Below are positions 1 to 8,563 of a stretch of 26,026 bases of DNA, piece by piece. Both the position numbers and the translations under genes were made by a program. Numbering within the stretch: position 1 is the stretch's first letter; every line of letters starts with the position of its first letter. Origin of the DNA: JABFRJ01 sp031374735 (lineage in GTDB: Bacteria > Pseudomonadota > Alphaproteobacteria > Rhizobiales > Hyphomicrobiaceae). Location: positions 1-26,026 of the forward strand of contig JANMGQ010000277.1 of the NCBI GenBank assembly GCA_031374735.1, given 5' to 3'. Below the pieces are notes generated by a model. It had not been told where the DNA came from and did not search any database. It saw only the letters and a program-made list of their open reading frames with translations.

Positions 1-612
1 GCCGCCATAGTTGCCATCACCGAGCATGGCCTTTTTTGCAACCGGATCAAGCGGCGCAAACCGCTCAAGGCTGAGCATTAGTTTCTGCGTTGCGGGCATG
101 GCGACATTGCCGAGCCGGGTCCACGGGAAGTTTTCCATCCAGGAGGCATGCGAGGCGACCGTGTCGATCTCCTGCACCTTGGCCCAGGTTTTTGGCGCGC
201 TCCACCAGTTGTGCCACTTCACTTGCACCCCACGATGTCGGTCCAGCCACTCGAGCACCGCGCCGTGCGCCGGTGAGTTGCCGCCGTGGCCATTGACGAT
301 GGTGATGCGCTTAAAGCCGGAGCGCACCATGCCATCAAGCACATCGGTGACAACGGCGCACAGCGTCGACATCTTGAGCGTCACGGTACCCGGATATTCC
401 ACAAAGCTCGGCGTCAGGCCGTAGTTGATGGTTGGGAACACCGGCACGTGGATCGGCGCAGCCGCTTCGATAGCCACACGTTCGGCGAGGATGGAATCGA
501 CCGCGAGTGACAGATAGGCGTGTTGCTCGGTCGAACCGATCGGCAGCACAGCGCGGTCATCATGCGCGGCGTGATCGCGTACCTGCATCCAGTTCATTTC
601 GGCAAGGCGCAT
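1..612 (-). CDS. Creatininase-family amidohydrolase (3' part missing)
   Basis: The 204 visible residues belong to the creatininase / creatinine amidohydrolase family, cytosolic metal-dependent enzymes that open cyclic or linear amides. The signature GSTEQH lies at residues 26-31; Glu29, His31 and Asp39 fit the family metal ligands. NGHGGN lies at 107-112, and a later SHASWMEN segment corresponds to the family's second active-site stretch. The usual GPHLP after the first His is replaced by AYLSLA, as in a non-creatinine-specific subgroup, so creatinine itself should not be assumed as substrate. The ATG at 612 gives an MRLAEMNW start typical of the family; no strong ribosome site is visible, and an in-frame GTG 14 codons upstream is an alternative. 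The C-terminus lies beyond base 1. It diverges from the binding-protein operon and may share its regulation. The family is secure; the substrate is unknown. Confidence 0.9.
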   Translation of the reverse strand, partial: MRLAEMNWMQVRDHAAHDDRAVLPIGSTEQHAYLSLAVDSILAERVAIEAAAPIHVPVFPTINYGLTPSFVEYPGTVTLKMSTLCAVVTDVLDGMVRSGFKRITIVNGHGGNSPAHGAVLEWLDRHRGVQVKWHNWWSAPKTWAKVQEIDTVASHASWMENFPWTRLGNVAMPATQKLMLSLERFAPLDPVAKKAMLGDGNYGG

Positions 613-746
613 GTGATGGCACTCGTCGTTGCGTTGGCATGAGTGAGACACGTCCGCGCCGCCGCGACAAGAACCATTGCAATCGATCGCGTGTCTATGC
701 CGCGCTCGGTGCCACTTCTTTGATCGTCACGACCGACACAGTTCAA

Positions 747-781
747 TGTCCAGTCGGTTTCCAAGTCACGTGCACTGGACA
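747..781. promoter_or_regulatory. Candidate operator: 8-bp inverted repeat in divergent promoter region
   Basis: TGTCCAGT at 747-754 and its exact reverse complement ACTGGACA at 774-781 are separated by 19 bases, which include a CACGTG palindrome at 767-772. The element sits about 70-100 bases before the binding-protein start, in the 236-base divergent gap with the creatininase gene. It could be an operator for both directions, or the stem of a leader hairpin. No regulator gene lies in the window, and the assignment is inference from symmetry alone. Confidence 0.35.
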
Positions 782-848
782 GCGGCTGGCGTCTTGGTAG
801 GCTGGTACAGGTGCTTGGCCGGGTTGGTCCACACAGTTGGAGGGAAGC

Positions 849-2438
849 ATGTCTCGTCGCTTGAGAGCCTATGGACTTGCCGCATTGCTCACATCAGTGA
901 GCGGATCAGCATCCTTTGCCCAAACGCTGACCATCGGTGTGCGCGGCGGCCCGGACTCGATTGATCCCCATTTCACCGCCACCGGCACGCACGCCGAAGC
1001 GCTCAAGCATGTGTTCGACACGCTCACCTGGTCGGGCGACGGCCTCGAGGTTCAGCCACGTCTTGCGGAAAGCTGGAAAGCGCTCAACGACACGACCTGG
1101 GAGTTCAAGCTCCGCAAAGGCGTCAAGTTCCACGATGGCTCTGATTTCACCGCCGCTGATGTGAAGTTCTCCATTGAGCGCATCCCCGTCGTCGCTGGCC
1201 CGAACCCGACGACGATCTACGTCCGCCGCGTCAAAGAAACCAAGATCATCGACGACCACACGCTCCACATCGTCACGGATGGCGCAGCGCCTGTGTTGCC
1301 CAACGACTTTATCCGCCTGTTCATTGTCTCATCGAAATCCGCCGCTGGACTGACCAAGGAAAGCGCCAACGAGGCCTTCAATTCGGGCAAAGCCGCGATC
1401 GGCACAGGCCCTTACAAGTACGTGTCCTGGCAGCCCAAGGGCGATCTCGTGATGGATCGCTTCGACGGCTATTGGGGACCGAAGGAGCCCTGGGCCCGGC
1501 ATGTCCGCAAAGAGGTGCCAAATGATGCGGCGCGCGTGGCGCAGCTCAAAGCCGGTCAGCTCGACCTGATCACGCGCGTGCCGGCGACCGACCTCGCCGC
1601 GCTCAAGACCGACCAGAAGCTCTCCGTGCAGACCATCGACACGGTGTACGTCTTCAACGTCGAGTTCGACGTGCGCGACGCGCCACCGGCCGGCCAGATC
1701 ATGAGCAAGGACGGCAAGCCGCTCGACAAGAACCCTCTGTTGGACGTGCGCGTGCGCGAGGCCATGGATCTCGCCATCGATCGCAAAGCGCTCGCTGAGA
1801 TTGCCATGGAAGGGCTTGGTCAGCCGACCAGTCAGATGGTGACGCCGTCGATCTTCGGTTTCAACAAGACGCTCGGCGATCGCAAGTACGACGTGGCCGC
1901 CGCCAAGAAACTCATGGCCGATGCTGGCTTGCCGAATGGCTTCACCATCCAGTTCTCGTTCACGCAGGATCGCTTGCCGGGGGACCGCCAGGTTGGCACC
2001 TCGATTGCGCAGATGCTGGCGCAGATCGGCATTGACGCCAAGCCGAACGCGCAGCCAGCCGCTGTCTTCTTCCCGGCGCGCACCCGTGGCGATTTTTCCA
2101 TGTCGATGTCCGGCTGGGGCACGCTGACGGGCGAAGCGCACTACACGCTGTCGTCGCTCGCGCATTCCAACGACAAGGACAAGAAAATGGGTGCGTTCAA
2201 CGTGCTCGGCTACAAGAACGCGGAGATGGACAAACTGCTGCAGGATGCGGCGGTGGAGATGGACGAGGCTAAGCGTCGCGGCATGCTCGAAAAAGCCAAC
2301 GAGCTCGTCCTGAAGGATCGCCAGCGTCTGCCGATCGTCGCGGTCGGCTCGGCCTGGGCCATGCAGAAGGACAAGGTCAAAATCACGCCGCGTGTCGACG
2401 AAGACACGCTCGCCATGAATATCAAACCGGCGAAGTGA
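849..2438 (+). CDS. ABC transporter substrate-binding protein, family 5 (oligopeptide/dipeptide type)
   Basis: This is a 529-residue periplasmic solute-binding protein of the SBP_bac_5 (DppA/OppA) family, which captures peptides, opines, sugars or other solutes for an ABC importer. The first 25 or so residues form a Sec signal peptide (MSRRLR, hydrophobic core, cleavage after SFA). The mature protein opens with TLTIGVRGGPDSIDPH. The family features WKALND..TWEFKLRKGVKFHDG, then GTGPYKYVSW and RFDGYWG, are all present, and length is normal. The ATG at 849 is chosen over a TTG at 837 because GGAGG at 839-843 is a good ribosome site for it. The two genes after it are oxidoreductases, not permeases, so the membrane and ATPase partners must be encoded elsewhere. 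The substrate is unknown; the context suggests a compound processed by the neighbouring reductases or creatininase. Confidence 0.93.
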   Translation: MSRRLRAYGLAALLTSVSGSASFAQTLTIGVRGGPDSIDPHFTATGTHAEALKHVFDTLTWSGDGLEVQPRLAESWKALNDTTWEFKLRKGVKFHDGSDFTAADVKFSIERIPVVAGPNPTTIYVRRVKETKIIDDHTLHIVTDGAAPVLPNDFIRLFIVSSKSAAGLTKESANEAFNSGKAAIGTGPYKYVSWQPKGDLVMDRFDGYWGPKEPWARHVRKEVPNDAARVAQLKAGQLDLITRVPATDLAALKTDQKLSVQTIDTVYVFNVEFDVRDAPPAGQIMSKDGKPLDKNPLLDVRVREAMDLAIDRKALAEIAMEGLGQPTSQMVTPSIFGFNKTLGDRKYDVAAAKKLMADAGLPNGFTIQFSFTQDRLPGDRQVGTSIAQMLAQIGIDAKPNAQPAAVFFPARTRGDFSMSMSGWGTLTGEAHYTLSSLAHSNDKDKKMGAFNVLGYKNAEMDKLLQDAAVEMDEAKRRGMLEKANELVLKDRQRLPIVAVGSAWAMQKDKVKITPRVDEDTLAMNIKPAK

Positions 2439-2488
2439 CGGTTCGATCGCTCGATCGTCGATGAAGTCTCCCCTCTAGGAAGCGTCTT

Positions 2489-3538
2489 GTGAGCAAAGAT
2501 ACGATCCTGGTCTGGGGCGGCGGCGCCATTGGCGGCACGCTCGCGGCGTACTGCGCGCGCGCTGGCTTTCCTGTGCTGATGGTCGACATCGACCGCGAGC
2601 ACGTGGAGATCTCGCGCAGCCGTGGCCTGCACATCTTCGGGCCGGTTGAAGAGTTCACGGTCAAGGTCCCATCCGCGCTGCCCGAAGACGTCAGCGGCAC
2701 GTTCCGACGCACGGTACTCGCAACCAAGGCGCCAGCCACCGCCAGCGCCATCCGCGCCTTGGCGCAGCACGTGGCCGCCGACGGCTTTGTGTTGTCCGCG
2801 CAGAACGGTCTCAACGAGCTTGAAATCGCAAAAGTCGTTGGCGACCACCGCACCATGGGCTGCTTTGTCAACTTCGGTGCCGATTGGCATGGCCCGGGCG
2901 AGATCCTGTTCGGCAACCGCGCAGCGGTCGTGGTCGGTGAGATCGACGGCATCGCAAAACCGCGCACGCAGGACATGCACGCTTTGCTCAAGGTGTTCGA
3001 ACCCCAGGCCGTGCTGACCGACAACATCTGGGGCTATCTGTGGGGCAAACTTGCCTACGGCGCGATGCTGTTTGCGACGGCCCTGACACCCGACAGCATG
3101 ACGGAAAACTTTGCCGATCCGCGCCGCACGCTCGTGTTTGAAACACTCGGCCGGGAGGTCATGGCTGTTGCCCGCGCGCGCAGGGTTACACCGATCGGCT
3201 TCAACGGCTTTGATCCCTCAGCCTTTATGCCGGAGGCGTCATCAGTGCGCGCGAAGGACTCGATTGCGCTGCTCGCCGAGTTCAACCGCCACACCGCCAA
3301 GACCCACAGCGGCATTTATCGCGACCTCGCCGTCCGCCGCCGCAAAACCGAGATCGACCAGCAGATCGGCATCATCGTCACACTGGCGGGCGAGGTCGGC
3401 GTTGCGACACCAGCATTGGCGCGTCTGGTTGCGCTGATCCACGACATCGAAGACGGCCGCCGCCCCATGGCGTTCGAGACCTTCCAGGAGTTGATCGACA
3501 CATGCAGATCCGCTTCGACGGCCAAGTCGCACTCGTAA
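2489..3538 (+). CDS. Ketopantoate reductase family (ApbA/PanE-like) oxidoreductase
   Basis: This 349-residue NAD(P)H-dependent 2-oxoacid reductase has the 2-dehydropantoate 2-reductase fold. An N-terminal Rossmann motif GGGAIGG lies at residues 10-16 after the beta strand ILVWG. Asn106 in AQNG and Lys187 in LWGKLAYG match the substrate and catalytic Asn/Lys of PanE. A C-terminal helical domain follows. It is roughly 45 residues longer than typical PanE. The GTG start at 2489 is supported by an AGGA about 8 bases upstream. It lies 50 bases after the binding-protein gene and overlaps the next SDR gene by 37 bases, so the three probably form one operon. That context favours a catabolic hydroxyacid or sugar-acid dehydrogenase rather than pantothenate synthesis, but the actual substrate cannot be read from sequence. 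Confidence 0.88.
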   Translation: MSKDTILVWGGGAIGGTLAAYCARAGFPVLMVDIDREHVEISRSRGLHIFGPVEEFTVKVPSALPEDVSGTFRRTVLATKAPATASAIRALAQHVAADGFVLSAQNGLNELEIAKVVGDHRTMGCFVNFGADWHGPGEILFGNRAAVVVGEIDGIAKPRTQDMHALLKVFEPQAVLTDNIWGYLWGKLAYGAMLFATALTPDSMTENFADPRRTLVFETLGREVMAVARARRVTPIGFNGFDPSAFMPEASSVRAKDSIALLAEFNRHTAKTHSGIYRDLAVRRRKTEIDQQIGIIVTLAGEVGVATPALARLVALIHDIEDGRRPMAFETFQELIDTCRSASTAKSHS

Positions 3539-4251
3539 CCGGCGCGGCGCAAGGCATTGGCCGCGCCGTTGCCGAGGGCTTGGCGCAGGCGGGCGCGGTT
3601 GTGCATCTTGCTGATATCGCCGATATCCCATGGGCAGCAAGCGACAAGAGCTTTACCGCGCACCGCGCTGATCTTGGCCGGCGGGAGGCTGCACACGCGT
3701 TGGTCGACGCCGTGATCGCGCGCAACGGACGCGTCGACATTCTCGTCAACTCGGCGGGCGGCGTGCGTGGGCAAGTCGGCAAACCGATCGAGGACGTGTC
3801 AGAAGCTGACTGGCGCGTCCTGTTCGAGAGCAATGTCGATAGCGCCTTCTGGCTGGCGCAGGCGCTGGCGCCAAACATGCAGCGCACGGGCTTTGGCCGC
3901 ATGGTGTTTATCGCGTCCGGCGCCGGACTGCGCCCGAGCCTCACGGGCATCCAGGCCTACACGGCGGCCAAGCACGCTATGGTCGGCCTGACCAAGCAAC
4001 TGAGCCAGGATCTCGGCCGCTATGGCATCACAGCCAACGCCGTAGCGCCGGGCTTCGTACGCTCGAACCCGTCGAGCGAGGCCCAGTGGCAGAGCTACGG
4101 CGCCGAAGGGCAGAAGCGCCTCGTCGAGAGCATTCACACCCGACGCACTGGCACGGCGGACGACATCGCCAATGCAGTTCTATTTCTCGCGAGCGCTCAG
4201 GCCTCGTGGCTGACGGGGGAGGTCGTCTCCGTGAACGGTGGCCGCTCTTGA
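3502..4251 (+). CDS. SDR family NAD(P)-dependent oxidoreductase
   Basis: This 249-residue classical short-chain dehydrogenase/reductase is of normal length. The cofactor motif TGAAQGIG lies at 13-20, NSAGG at 83-87 in place of the usual NNAG, and the catalytic residues are Ser139, Tyr153 and Lys157 (YTAAK). The C-terminus has the family ending TGEVVSVNGG. An Asp after beta-2 (LADI) suggests NAD(H) preference. The ATG at 3502 lies inside the preceding reductase gene (37-base overlap) and has AGGAG about 11 bases upstream, indicating translational coupling. A second dehydrogenase next to a ketopantoate-reductase homologue and an importer binding protein suggests successive oxidation or reduction of one imported compound; this is inference. 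It ends 125 bases from the convergent uvrD gene. Confidence 0.93.
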   Translation: MQIRFDGQVALVTGAAQGIGRAVAEGLAQAGAVVHLADIADIPWAASDKSFTAHRADLGRREAAHALVDAVIARNGRVDILVNSAGGVRGQVGKPIEDVSEADWRVLFESNVDSAFWLAQALAPNMQRTGFGRMVFIASGAGLRPSLTGIQAYTAAKHAMVGLTKQLSQDLGRYGITANAVAPGFVRSNPSSEAQWQSYGAEGQKRLVESIHTRRTGTADDIANAVLFLASAQASWLTGEVVSVNGGRS

Positions 4252-4376
4252 TCTGCGCCGTCGACACCTGCGACTCTGTCGATTGAGTTCTGCTTGCTGG
4301 TCTCGCTGCGCTAGCCTAACAACACGGTAGATCCGCCATGCAAAAGCTTACAATAGCCGAATAAAGAAGTTGTCCA

Positions 4377-6845
4377 TCACTCCCGCTCCACGAAACTATC
4401 CACTACCCGCTTGGTCTCGCCGGCATCAAATTCGATCGTGAGTTTGTTGCCATCAACCAAAGTCACCTTGCCGCCGCCAAACTTATTATGCGTGACGCGG
4501 TCGCCGATCTTGTAGCCCATGCCGGGGTCGACAGAGGACGCGAGCAGACGCCCTTCGATCGTGGTGCCACCACTGGATTTCGGCCGTGCTCCCGGTTGCG
4601 GCTGCGTCTTCCAGTTCTGCTGCGCACGCTGCCAGCCGGGCGTTTGATAGGTCGTGCTTTCGAAGGCCGGTTGGGCGGCTTCATCGAAGCGGCTCTTGCC
4701 GTATGGGTTCTGCCGACCATAGCCGCCACCGAAACTCGCGCCTGCGCCGAAGTTGGCGTAAGCGCCCGTGAACGGCGCCTTGGCCTCGACAACGGTGACG
4801 TTGTCATCCGGCAGTTCATCGACGAAGCGTGAGGGATGCGCGCTCTGATAGCTGCCGCGCAGGCGACGGTTCTGCGCAAACGAAACGCGCGCGGATTTCT
4901 TGGCCCGCGTCACGCCGACGTAAGCGAGTCGGCGCTCTTCTTCGAGGCCCTCGATGCCGTTCTCGTCCATCGAGCGCTGGTGCGGGAACAAGCCCTCTTC
5001 CCATCCCGGCAGGAACACCACGTCGAACTCCAGGCCTTTGGCGGCGTGCAAGGTCATCAGCGACACGCGATCGCCGTCGTCCTTGTTCTCGGCATCCATG
5101 ACCAGCGACACGTGTTCCAGGAACCCCGCCATGGTGTCGAACTGATCCATGAAGCGGATCAATTCCTTCAAGTTCTCCAGCCGCGCTTGCGCCTGCGGAG
5201 ATTTGTCCGCCTGCCACATGGCCGTATAGCCGCTCTCGTCCAGGATGAGCTCGGCCAATTCCGTGTGCTTCATCTGGTCAAGCCGACCGCGCCAGCGCGC
5301 GAATTGCGCCAGCAGATCCGAGAGCGATTTACGCGCCTTGCCAGCCAATTCTTGCGTCTCACACATGAGCTGTGCAGCCGCCATCATCGGCATCTGCTTG
5401 GCACGCGCGAGGTCATGCAGGCGCTTGATCGTGGTGTCACCGAGCCCGCGCTTGGGCGTGTTGACGATGCGCTCGAACTTCAAGTCGTTGGCGGGATTTC
5501 CGATGACCTCGAGGTACGCAACCGCATCCTTGATTTCCTGCCGCTCATAAAAGCGCGGACCACCAATGACCCGATAGGGCAGGCCCAAAGTCATGAACCG
5601 ATCTTCGACGACGCGCATCTGCGCCGACGAGCGCACCAGGATCGCTACTTCGTTGAGGTTATGGCCGGTCTTGCGAAGTGTCTCGATGTCCTCGCCGATG
5701 ATACGGGCTTCTTCCTCGTCGTCCCAGACGCCCGTCACCCGCACCTTGTCGCCAAGGATGTCGTCGGTGAACAGCGTCTTGCCGAGGCGACCGTTGTTCT
5801 TGGCAATCAAGCCGGCCGCGGCACCAAGAATGTGCCCTGTAGAGCGATAGTTGCGTTCGAGCTTGATTACGGCGCAGCCCGGGAAATCCTTGTCGAACTT
5901 TAGGATATTGTCGACTTCCGCGCCACGCCATCCGTAGACAGATTGATCATCATCCCCCACACAGCACAAATTGGGCGAGCCCTGCGCCAGCAGGCGCAGC
6001 CACATGTACTGGACGATGTTGGTGTCCTGGTACTCATCGACCAGAATGTATTTGAACTTGCGGTGATACTCGGCCAGCACATCCGGGTTGTCGCGGAACA
6101 GGCGCAAACCCTCAAGCAGCAGATCGCCGAAGTCGACGGCGTTGAGATCCTTCAGGCGCTGCTGATAGGCGCCATACAGCATCTGGCCCTTTCCGTTGGC
6201 GAAGGCGAAGCTTTCGCCCGGCGGCACCTGGCCCGGTGTAATGCCGCGGTTCTTCCAGCTGTCGATGAGGTTGGCCAGTTGCCGCGCCGGCCAGCGCTCC
6301 TTGTCGATGCCTTCGGCTTCGATCACCTGCTTCATCAGGCGCAGGCTGTCGTCCATGTCCAGGATCGTAAAACCAGACTTGAGGCCGACCAACTCTGCAT
6401 GTCGGCGCAGGATCTTGACGCCAACCGAGTGGAACGTGCCGAGCCAGGGCATGCCCTCGACCGCGCCGCCGATGAGATGGCCGATGCGCTCGCGCATTTC
6501 GCGGGCGGCCTTGTTGGTGAAGGTGACGGCCAGCACCTGTGACGGCCAAGCTTTGCCGCTCGCGAGAATGTGGGCGATGCGCGTCGTCAAGACACGCGTC
6601 TTCCCCGTTCCGGCACCAGCGAGCACCAGCACGGCGCCATCCGTTGTCTCGACGGCCCGGCGCTGCTCGGGGTTCAGCCCCTGCAGATACGGCGCAGGTG
6701 CCGCCGACATCCCGCGCGCTCGCTCTGAGATCGACAGCTTCGCTGAGTCAACTTTGGCCGGCACAGACGCGTTCGTTGGCGGAGGAAGAACACCTTCCTC
6801 GTCCGCATCGTCATAAAACCGTCTGGTGGCCATGGGGTCGGTCAT
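4377..6845 (-). CDS. uvrD: UvrD/PcrA-type ATP-dependent 3'-5' DNA helicase
   Basis: This 822-residue superfamily 1A helicase acts in nucleotide-excision and mismatch repair and in replication-fork processing. In order it shows the Q-motif LNPEQRRAVE, Walker A AGAGTGKT (about residues 76-83), motif II VDEYQDT, motif III GDDDQSVYGWRGA, motif IV LERNYRS, motif V LMTLHAAKGLEF and motif VI YVGVTRAKK. A Gly/Gln/Pro-rich linker leads to a C-terminal Tudor-like domain (KIGDRVTHNKFGGGKV) typical of PcrA/UvrD. The start is uncertain: ATG at 6845 (MTDPMATRRF) or at 6833 (MATRRF) fits alphaproteobacterial homologues better than the far-upstream ATG at 6902; none has a strong ribosome site. The gene appears complete and has no obvious operon partner; the P450 gene upstream is 131 bases away on the same strand. 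Confidence 0.95.
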   Translation of the reverse strand: MTDPMATRRFYDDADEEGVLPPPTNASVPAKVDSAKLSISERARGMSAAPAPYLQGLNPEQRRAVETTDGAVLVLAGAGTGKTRVLTTRIAHILASGKAWPSQVLAVTFTNKAAREMRERIGHLIGGAVEGMPWLGTFHSVGVKILRRHAELVGLKSGFTILDMDDSLRLMKQVIEAEGIDKERWPARQLANLIDSWKNRGITPGQVPPGESFAFANGKGQMLYGAYQQRLKDLNAVDFGDLLLEGLRLFRDNPDVLAEYHRKFKYILVDEYQDTNIVQYMWLRLLAQGSPNLCCVGDDDQSVYGWRGAEVDNILKFDKDFPGCAVIKLERNYRSTGHILGAAAGLIAKNNGRLGKTLFTDDILGDKVRVTGVWDDEEEARIIGEDIETLRKTGHNLNEVAILVRSSAQMRVVEDRFMTLGLPYRVIGGPRFYERQEIKDAVAYLEVIGNPANDLKFERIVNTPKRGLGDTTIKRLHDLARAKQMPMMAAAQLMCETQELAGKARKSLSDLLAQFARWRGRLDQMKHTELAELILDESGYTAMWQADKSPQAQARLENLKELIRFMDQFDTMAGFLEHVSLVMDAENKDDGDRVSLMTLHAAKGLEFDVVFLPGWEEGLFPHQRSMDENGIEGLEEERRLAYVGVTRAKKSARVSFAQNRRLRGSYQSAHPSRFVDELPDDNVTVVEAKAPFTGAYANFGAGASFGGGYGRQNPYGKSRFDEAAQPAFESTTYQTPGWQRAQQNWKTQPQPGARPKSSGGTTIEGRLLASSVDPGMGYKIGDRVTHNKFGGGKVTLVDGNKLTIEFDAGETKRVVDSFVERE

Positions 6846-6916
6846 AGACCGAATGTAGGCGCCTTCATGGCCAAACGAAACCGGCGCGCATCGGTTAACC
6901 ACCGAAATTCGAGGCG

Positions 6917-6934
6917 TTCACCTTGGCGGGTGAA
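6917..6934. repeat. Small hairpin between P450 and uvrD
   Basis: TTCACC at 6917-6922 and GGTGAA at 6929-6934 form a perfect six-base stem with a six-base loop, in the gap between the P450 stop and the uvrD start. There is no T-run on either strand, so a rho-independent terminator is not supported. It could be a weak operator for uvrD or chance. Confidence 0.25.
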
Positions 6935-6976
6935 GCAACGAGCTGTGCAATCGCGTCACAGGTCCAGCAGATGTCC

Positions 6977-8362
6977 TCACCCGCGTCGTGTCACGCGCAT
7001 GGGCATGCCACCCTTCGGCACGAGCGTCACGCGCGCAACAGGTTCCGGATTGTGCCCAGGCGCTGCTTCGAAGCGTGCGCCGCGAATCAGCGTGGCGAGG
7101 ATGATCGTCGCCTCCATCATCGCAAAGGCCATGCCGATGCAGATGCGCGGTCCGGCCCCGAAGGGCATATAATGATAGCGCGAAATCTTGGCCTCGTTCT
7201 CAGGCGCAAAGCGCGTGGGATCGAAGCGATCGGGATCGGGGAAGTATGTGCGGTGGCGCTGCACGGCGTAAATCGGGATCAGCACCTGAGTGCCGGCCTT
7301 GATGTCGTGCGGACCGAACCGGTGGTCCTTCAAGGCATGCCGGCCGATTTGCGGGGCTGGCGGATAGAGCCGCATCGATTCCTTCAGCACCTGCTGCGTG
7401 ATGGCAAGCTTGTCCGCGTGCGCCGCTGTCACGGGGCCATCACCGACAACCGTGCGCACCTCTTCAAGCACGCGCTGCTCCCACTCCGGCGCACGCGATA
7501 GCAGATACAGTGTCCAAGTCAGCGCCTTCGCCGTGGTCTCGTGGCCGGCCAGATAAAACGTCAGCAGGTTGTCGACCATCTGCTCGTCCGACATGGGCTT
7601 ACCCGTTTCGGGGTCTTTGGCCTCCATAAGCCGCTGCATCAGGTCGACCTGCGGCTTGCCGCTGGCTCGGCGCTTGGCGATCAGCCCAAGCACCGCTGCC
7701 CGCAGCGTGCGAGCAGCATCAAGCGCGCGAGCTTTTTTCGGGCGCGGGACCCAGGCTGGGATGTTGGCGATCGAGAACAGGAGTGACCACGCGCTGGCCT
7801 GCTGAAACTTGCCGGCCGAGAGTTCGATTGCCGCGCTCAGATCCGCGTCTCCGCCCGGCAGCAGTGTCGCCGAGATCACGTCGAACGTGACCTTGGTCAT
7901 GTCGGCGTCGATGGCGCGCGCCTCGCCGTCGGGCGCGGGCGACAGTCCCGCCAGATAGTGTTCGGTCGCCGACACAATGGCCGGTGCCATCGGCGTAATC
8001 TCCTGCATGCGGAAGATCGGCGCTGATGTCTGGCGCTGCCATTTCCAATCGCTTCCCTCAGCGGTCAAAATGCCATTGCCGAGCAGGGGGCTGAGCAGCC
8101 GGCGCTGCGTCGTCTTGTAGAAATCGTTGCGGTGATCGAGGAGCACGACCTTAATATAGTCGGGATGCGTGATCCACACGAGCGGCGCGCCCGCCAGCGT
8201 ATGGCGTACGAGATCTGTCTCGTAGACCTCGTCGGGGATGGAGAGCAGCGGGTTGCGGGCGAAGTTGGCCGCAAACATCAGAGGGTTCGGCAAACGCTTC
8301 AACGGCGTGACGCGCGGGGGATAGTACGGTCTGTGCAAGGGCTCAGCGATCACGGCGGTCAT
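6977..8362 (-). CDS. Cytochrome P450
   Basis: This 461-residue soluble haem-thiolate monooxygenase lacks an N-terminal membrane anchor. The I-helix oxygen-binding motif AGHETT lies at about residues 272-277, the K-helix ExxR (ESMR) at 328-331, and the haem loop FGAGPRICIG at about 401-410 with Cys408 as axial ligand. The pattern KESMRLYPPAP and the PDRFDPTRF meander resemble CYP4/CYP102-like bacterial enzymes, which often act on fatty acids or hydrophobic compounds. The ATG at 8362 is preferred to the one at 8383, because GGGGAG lies about 8 bases upstream of 8362. No ferredoxin or ferredoxin reductase gene lies nearby, so redox partners must be supplied elsewhere. The substrate is unknown. 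The M20 gene lies upstream on the same strand, separated by a 200-base gap containing a palindrome, so co-transcription is uncertain. Confidence 0.95.
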   Translation of the reverse strand: MTAVIAEPLHRPYYPPRVTPLKRLPNPLMFAANFARNPLLSIPDEVYETDLVRHTLAGAPLVWITHPDYIKVVLLDHRNDFYKTTQRRLLSPLLGNGILTAEGSDWKWQRQTSAPIFRMQEITPMAPAIVSATEHYLAGLSPAPDGEARAIDADMTKVTFDVISATLLPGGDADLSAAIELSAGKFQQASAWSLLFSIANIPAWVPRPKKARALDAARTLRAAVLGLIAKRRASGKPQVDLMQRLMEAKDPETGKPMSDEQMVDNLLTFYLAGHETTAKALTWTLYLLSRAPEWEQRVLEEVRTVVGDGPVTAAHADKLAITQQVLKESMRLYPPAPQIGRHALKDHRFGPHDIKAGTQVLIPIYAVQRHRTYFPDPDRFDPTRFAPENEAKISRYHYMPFGAGPRICIGMAFAMMEATIILATLIRGARFEAAPGHNPEPVARVTLVPKGGMPMRVTRRG

Positions 8363-8435
8363 TTGGATCTCCCCGTCGGTCAATATCCCACACTATGACT
8401 CTTCGGAGCTGCGCCGATAGTCGCGATCCGGGTTG

Positions 8436-8472
8436 TTCCCTCCCCCGTTGTGGGCCCCGCCAGGGGAGGGAA
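8436..8472. repeat. Intergenic palindrome with 10-bp arms (REP-like)
   Basis: TTCCCTCCCC at 8436-8445 is exactly complementary to GGGGAGGGAA at 8463-8472, with a 17-base loop. It lies between the P450 start and the M20 stop. Pyrimidine-rich palindromes of this form are common dispersed intergenic repeats in alphaproteobacterial genomes. No T-tract follows, so it is not a classical terminator, though the RNA hairpin could affect the M20-P450 transcript. The dispersed nature cannot be shown from one window. Confidence 0.55.
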
Positions 8473-8563
8473 GTTCGTGTCGGCGAACATGAAAATCGAA
8501 TGGCCCTGGAGAAAGGGCACCGTGATCCAGCGCCAAGCCGCCACATCGGCTCAGACAACGCTC

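Noticed and set aside
1329..2165. 278-codon open frame on the minus strand across the binding-protein gene
   Set aside because: It is a high-GC antisense shadow: the plus frame has a signal peptide, family motifs and a good ribosome site, while the minus frame has no recognisable domain.
4261..4282. TCGACA-N10-TGTCGA inverted repeat after the SDR gene, considered as a terminator
   Set aside because: Only six base pairs, a ten-base loop and no T-run; it could be chance.
4836..5903. 355-codon open frame on the plus strand inside uvrD
   Set aside because: Opposite-strand shadow of the helicase core; composition is that of reversed codons and no motif is seen.
6895..6902. TTAACCAC upstream of uvrD as a CtrA half-site
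   Set aside because: Seven of eight bases of a half-site is expected often by chance, and no second half-site is spaced correctly.
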